Source: Cryptomeria japonica (taxonomy: Eukaryota; Streptophyta; Pinopsida; Cupressales; Cupressaceae). From it: a stretch of DNA of 64,000 nucleotides. Under the pieces are notes generated by a model. It was not told the origin of the DNA, did not search any database, and saw only the letters and a list, made by a program, of their open reading frames with translations. This document shows positions 59,001 to 64,000 of the stretch, piece by piece. Location of the stretch: contig NC_081405.1 of the NCBI RefSeq assembly GCF_030272615.1, positions 652,942,920-653,006,919 of the forward strand, written 5' to 3'. How positions within the stretch are numbered: position 1 is the first letter of the stretch; every line of letters starts with the position of its first letter. Position numbers and translations under genes: made by a program.

Positions 59001-59399
59001 TGTGCAATATTTAGAAGACCGATTTGGAGAGTCCAATTTGCAAAGAACATGCCCTATTTTGTCACAAATCACTAGGAGTTCATTGCTATTTTTATTTGAT
59101 GTGAATTTCAAGAGATATATTTGCCCTTTTGTCTTCCTCCTTTGGCATGGGAGCTAAAAGTGGACTATAAAATTTGCAAAACATGTCTGTAGGCATGACC
59201 CTAATTATTGTGGAAGCTCCTTCAAACTAAGAAGCTACTGTTAACTTGTTGGTTGCATTTTGGAGTTTGACCTTCCCTTCTATATTGTTGTTTATAGAAA
59301 CCACAAAATGTCTAGTCCTCACAAGTGAGAATCTGCTTCAGTAAAAGTTTGATTGAATGTATTTATGACCTCATTCAAGTCTTCCATATTAGGTGCCTT

Positions 59400-61070
59400 G
59401 GAATATTTTAGCTTTACTACCAAATTCTTGTCGAAGTTCTTTAATTTCCTTTTCTTTTCCTTGAAATGAGGAATTTATTTCTTTATGATTTGAATTTGTC
59501 TTTTCATGGCTACCATTTGTTATATGGTATCTGTACTACAATATTTGTGAAGTTTGACTTTGAATTCTTGCACTATATCTTGAGTATGATTTTTAGCCCA
59601 TTGATCATCAAGGAGTGTAGGTGGGAGAGACTCTATGAACTCCTTTGCTCTCACCAACAATGTATTTGCAACATTCATCTATTTGATGATTGTTTTCTTG
59701 GCTTTCTTATATTCTCTTATAACCATTATGATAGGTCTTATCCATTCTACTAGCATCTTCCTATTAGAATCATCAAGAACTCTCCTTTTTAATAATGTAT
59801 TTTCACCTATTCATTTGATGATGTGAAGGATAGGAAGACATTCATCCCACATGAGGATAAATTTTCATCAATGCTTATTCCTTACTAGCCTTCTCTAGTT
59901 ATCATTTCATGTAAAAGTCCTAACCGATCCTTTATACCATGATATAAATTCATGACTTTATTGATTATTTTTTTCCCATAATGTTCATTTTTTTGGATCC
60001 TCTGCAATATTAAAGCTATAACGAAGGAATCTCTACTTTGAAATGGTGGATATTAGGACAATGTATCTTGCAAGCTTGTTTAAGTGGCACTGGACTCTGT
60101 TGATCCCAAGAAGTGATTAATGTATTTCTTCAATTCTTATATCCATGCCTTTAATTACTCTTTATAGTCTTCTTCTTCATCCAACCTCTTCAATATTGTA
60201 TCCACAGCTTGCTAGAGAGAATGTTTCTCTCCTTTGGTTTACACTTTGAGGTCCATTTCTTGCATTTGATAGTCCTGCACCTTGATTTCATCTTCAAGCT
60301 TGTCCACTAGAGGGACTCCAATCTAGGCCTTCTAATGACTACTAACATCCATCATAACCGCTGATATTTTCCTAGATCTTCTCTTGGGTTATAGGGTTTT
60401 GAATTATTTCTCTAAGATAGTGAAGTCTTCTTAACACACTTCTTTATATTTTATCTACCTTCTTTGGATGGTCTGTGTTAACCATATAGGAGTAGTGCCA
60501 GAGGTTAGCTTAGAAAATCTCTCTATTCCAAATGCATTTCTATCCTTCTATTTATGATGTTGTTCCATACTTGCTTGAGGTTGATCCTCATTAACTTTGT
60601 TATTCCCTTCATGTAATGTATGCTAATTTCCACCATATCCTTCTTCTTCTTGATGTTCCTCTTCAACATTTTGTTCTAAAACATGTGGTGAAGGTTTATC
60701 TTTTCTAAGTTATTTTCTATTTTCTTTTTCATATTTTCATGTTGATCCTCATGAGGTTTTATCTCCTTCAATTACACGATCAATTTCTTGTACATGATAC
60801 TCTATAGGAATCTCTTCCTCTTGTTGTTTCTTATAAGTATGTTGGGGTTGATTTCATCATCATTATCCTTATCGGTACCTCCACCACCAAACATTGAATT
60901 TAAGGCTTCTTCGCTTTCTTTATTGAGTGTATCCATGACAACAATTTCACTATCACCTTTGTCTCCATCATCTTTCACACCTATTTCTTCTTTTTGTATA
61001 TTTATTTTAGAAAAATACTCTTGTGTATCTCCTTGAAGAATATCCTCCTCTACTTTAGTTTTTCTTCTAT
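59400..61070 (-). pseudogene. Decayed minus-strand acidic/coiled-coil coding remnant
   Basis: Minus-strand frames show coding-like stretches broken by many stops. One open segment of about 60 codons (61020-60845) is very acidic and includes GVKDDGDKGDSEIVVMDTLN and NSMFGGGGTDKDNDDE. Another (about 60315-59880) is charged and helical, with KLEDEIKVQDYQMQEMDL, LKRLDEEEDYKE and MNLYHGIKDRLGLLHEM. No known domain is recognised. It is probably the remains of a transposon ORF. Similarity in style (not in visible sequence) to the 30-35 kb unknown frame is only an impression. Confidence 0.35.
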
Positions 61071-61141
61071 ATTAGCCTTTAGAACCTCATTATTTTTAGC
61101 TTCCTCTTCTACATCATCTTCTTGTTGCAAATATGAGTTCT

Positions 61142-62303
61142 TGTTGTCATTGATGTCAAACTTGTTGATCTGAATGTGCAACTTGGTTACATTCTTTGGT
61201 CTAGTTGTGGTATAATAATGTAGTTTTAGTGGGATAGAAATGTAATAATGTGGATGTATGGAATCTATTTATGGATGCTTCAAAAGCCTTATAAAGGTGT
61301 ATTATGAAATTTCCATAGCTTTAGTGTTGATTTCTAGGATCTACAATTTTTGTTTAGTCATGTATGACTATTTTGATGTTAGTGTACACAAATGTGTTGC
61401 ATTCCTATGTCTCCTAGTATTCTAGTGCTGTAGTTTGATTGTTTAGTATTATGGATGTTTTGTGATGCCATTTTGGGTATCCACTTCCATATTTGGTGGT
61501 CCACATCATAATTGGTGTTATTTGTATTGGTGTACCTTAACTTCTTTATCTTTTACGCCTGACCTACACATTTGGATCTATGGGAAATGATTTTGGATGG
61601 AAAGGAAGGTGTTCCAAAGTGGTGTGATGTCTCACACATATCATTTTTCCTTTTGTTTTGTATTGGTATTTGTTTTTGGCTAACTATTTCTATTTGCATA
61701 TTACATTTAATTAGGTTGAACTAATTGATGTCATTGACATTGCGGTTGGTATATAAATGGTGGAATAATTGTGGAAATAAATATAAGAGCTGTTCATGTT
61801 GTTCAAAGTGAATGTGAAGTAATAGAGTGGTCTGAAAGTGTGATGAAGACATTTTTTGATGTATTTGAATTTTGACCCATGATCAACATTTCAATGGATG
61901 TGTTTCTTTATAATTCAATCCTATTGATTTCTTTCTATCAGATGTATTGTATCTTTCCCTAAAGAAGTGATCTTTAGTGTTTTCAAGTCCTTTTTGTATC
62001 TTTCCCTAAGGTTGTGCACATTATCTTTCCAAGTTATCTAAGCGATAGTGAGCTCCTTGGCCTCTACCCTAAATTTTGTAATTAGTTTAAATATATATTT
62101 TGTGTGTGATTCTCACCATGTCTTTTTCCAATTTGGGTTTGCCACATAAAAGTCTTGGTGTTCATGTGTTGTTTCTCTTGTGGTTTTATTTATTTACTTT
62201 CATACGTAAGGTGTATGGAATGAATGATAAGTAGAAGGTTAAATCTAGATAAGTTTGTATTATGATTTATCCCCCCCTTCTCAACATCCGATAGTATTCA
62301 ACA
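61142..62303 (+). repeat. 5' LTR of a second copia element
   Basis: Starts TGTTGTCATTGATGTCAAAC and ends GTATTCAACA (TGTT...AACA), 1,162 bp, close to the length of the other copia LTRs. A TATA-like GGTATATAAATGG lies at 61746. The 3' end is fixed by the primer-binding site two bases further on. The left border rests on the TGTT start only, since the matching LTR lies outside the window. Confidence 0.65.
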
Positions 62304-62305
62304 AT

Positions 62306-62317
62306 TGGTATTAGAGC
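62306..62317 (+). other. Primer-binding site, tRNA-Met type variant
   Basis: TGGTATTAGAGC, one base (C to T) different from the TGGTATCAGAGC seen in the other two elements. Confidence 0.75.
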
Positions 62318-62329
62318 AAGGTTCCTAAA

Positions 62330-63420
62330 GTAATAGCCCAACAGATGAGGTATGTCCAGGTTTTGAACACTATGTTTTCTAAAAGAGATTTGGATGCTAT
62401 GGAAAACAAGAATGGGACATTGATTTTGTGGTAGATATGGATGGATAATTAAGGCATGCTCTAGAAAATATAGATGAAATAAAAAACAAGTGCAAGAAAG
62501 TAGAAGAGAAGGTCACGTATTTGAGAAAGATACTTGATGAAGGAAGGAAGGCTATTGATAATCTTGAAACAAAGATACATGAAAAATATGGAGAATGTAT
62601 CAAACTTAAGGAAGAAGTGAATATGTTGAAGAAAGAGTTGAATGAGGCAAAAGAACAAATTGACATAGGTTTCAAGCTTAAAGGTGGTAGTGAACTACTT
62701 GATGTGATGCTGAGTTCTTAGAAGAAAAATAAAGATAAAGGTGGACTTGGATTTGAGAAAGGTGAAAGCTCTAAGATTAAATTAGTAAGAGAGATAACGG
62801 GAAGGAAAAAGTCAAGGATGAATTGATGGACACCAGCAAAGATAAAAAAGGTTTCATTCCAATCCAAAACAAGAAGAGTGTCAAAAGGAATCCTCTTGCT
62901 CAAACCAAGTATTCATCAATCTTCAATGGTAACTATTTTTCATGCAATAAATTTGGACACATAGTTAGTGAATGTAGAAGCTGGCCATTTAATGATTAGT
63001 GTTACTCTTATAGTAAGTTTGAACACAAAGCAAATGAGTGCAAAAGTAGGATGGTATGGAATGACTATGTGAATACAAACTATGGTAGAAATGGTTATTT
63101 ATTCACTAGATATTGTTATGCATGCAACAAATATGGGTCAAGGATTTTGAATGTAGATCTACTGTTAGAAGAAGTGGAAATGGTTCGCAACAACGTCCAA
63201 CTTGTTATAACTATAATAAATCAGGACACATTGCTAAGTTTTGTAGATGAAAGAATGAAAAGATTAATGGTTCGATAAACAATATTGATATCAATGGAGA
63301 AAAGGAGAAGATATAGATGACATGGGTGAATAAATTATATGACAAGGTGGAAGAAAAGACTGAGGATGGGTTTGGACCTCCTGATGATGTAGATTCCTAT
63401 TTCGGTAACTAGATAATATG
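62330..63420 (+). pseudogene. Copia Gag remnant with coiled coil and serial zinc knuckles
   Basis: After the primer-binding site the capsid part is missing or unrecognisable. From 62521 a coiled coil (EEVNMLKKELNEAKEQIDIG) leads to LDVMLSSQ-like and KGGLGFEKGESSKIK, a pattern typical of some plant copia Gag proteins. Four degenerate CCHC knuckles follow: FSCNKFGHIVSEC (about 62935), CYSYSKFEHKANEC (63001), CYACNKYGSR (63115) and, in another frame, CYNYNKSGHIAKFC (about 63205). Several knuckle cysteines have changed to Tyr, and stops and frameshifts are common. The remainder of the element lies beyond the right edge or has decayed. Confidence 0.7.
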
Positions 63421-64000
63421 TATTGTCTAAGGGGCATTATTGATTGAAGATCTTATGGGCCCCCTTGTGGTATGAATGTTGAGTTGTTTTCAGAATGGCA
63501 AAGATTGTGAGAGTATTTTTGGAGGTTACTGCATGGTTTTGTTGGTTTGCAACATTATTTGTGAAAATTGATGAAATAGAGTATCAACTTTATGAGTTAT
63601 AAAAGTAAAGTTCATTAATGCATATTTAACCCCAAGTAGGTGAATAGAACAGATAAACTGGATTTTTAAAATCATTTTGATCACTTATGATCTTGTTATC
63701 TTGAGAGTTGTTGCATGTAAATGAGTTTCTTATATGATTAGTGCATTTATAGTATTTTTCCTGCAAACCCTAAGTTCCCTGTGAAATTTGTGAAAGAGTG
63801 AAATGGTGATTCCAATTATTGTAGACCCTAAATTGACGCCATAAATCATGTTCAAGCTATATCTATATGTGGTGATCATGAGGGACAAAGAAGATGCATT
63901 TTTGAGGGTTTTGATCAACTGTGTCTACACTGAATATGCTAGGGCATACATTCATGCCAATGTAAAAGAGGTTAGTCATTAAAAGTCTTATGATATTTGA
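63421..64000. other. Right end of window, no domain recognised
   Basis: Probably still internal to the copia element that starts at 61142, but no protease, integrase or RT motif is visible here. Confidence 0.35.

Noticed and set aside
62397-62903. Minus-strand Ser/Phe-rich frames
   Set aside because: Complement of the Gag coiled-coil region.

Overview
This is nuclear DNA of a seed plant with a large, repeat-packed genome. The low GC, the nested Ty1/copia, long-LTR and CACTA elements, the many microsatellites and the one sparse host gene fit a gymnosperm such as a conifer best. That assignment is inferred from style, not from a diagnostic marker. There are no bacterial features, no CRISPR array, and I recognise no tRNA or rRNA gene.

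Layout. 1-10.99 kb: the 5' end of a minus-strand retroelement (gag start at 390) is interrupted at 715 by a long plus-strand LTR element beginning TGTAGACACC. That element has one decayed Q/P-rich reading frame (4230-7163). Its second LTR breaks off at about 10209 and joins, through a 5-base microhomology, a second copy of the sequence left of the insertion. 11-14.03 kb: microsatellites, a LINE RNase H remnant and a solo copia-type LTR (12930-14033).

14.07-37.35 kb: probably one very large, heavily nested CACTA (En/Spm) transposon. It carries matching CACTA termini, a decayed tnp2 transposase gene, a second tnpA/Ptta-like gene, and pieces of host genes: a PPR fragment, a CWC22 (MIF4G/MA3 splicing factor) copy, and an inverted second CWC22 piece. 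Nested inside are a 2,993-bp non-autonomous LTR element with a perfect TSD (22426-25418), a minus-strand element with an unrecognised reading frame of about 1,200 codons (29.9-35.2 kb), and a 1,638-bp solo LTR with a perfect TSD inside that frame.

37.37-46.70 kb: a decayed minus-strand Ty1/copia element with gag, protease, integrase, RT and RNase H. A 2,523-bp TIR transposon (38344-40866, TSD TTCA) sits in its 3' LTR. That transposon has no coding capacity and holds GA tracts and an array of 42-bp palindromic units. I cannot assign it to a superfamily, and it is the best candidate here for an undescribed element.

46.7-59 kb: the only convincing host gene, a minus-strand MKP1-type dual-specificity phosphatase (ORF 49656-51278), with a long repetitive 5' region and AT-rich intergenic DNA on both sides. 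59-61.1 kb: a decayed minus-strand acidic/coiled-coil coding remnant. 61.14 kb to the end: the 5' LTR, primer-binding site and zinc-knuckle gag remnant of another copia element cut off by the window edge.

Apart from MKP1, nearly all coding sequence is transposon-derived and broken, often by changes consistent with C-to-T decay (CGA to TGA, CAG to TAG).
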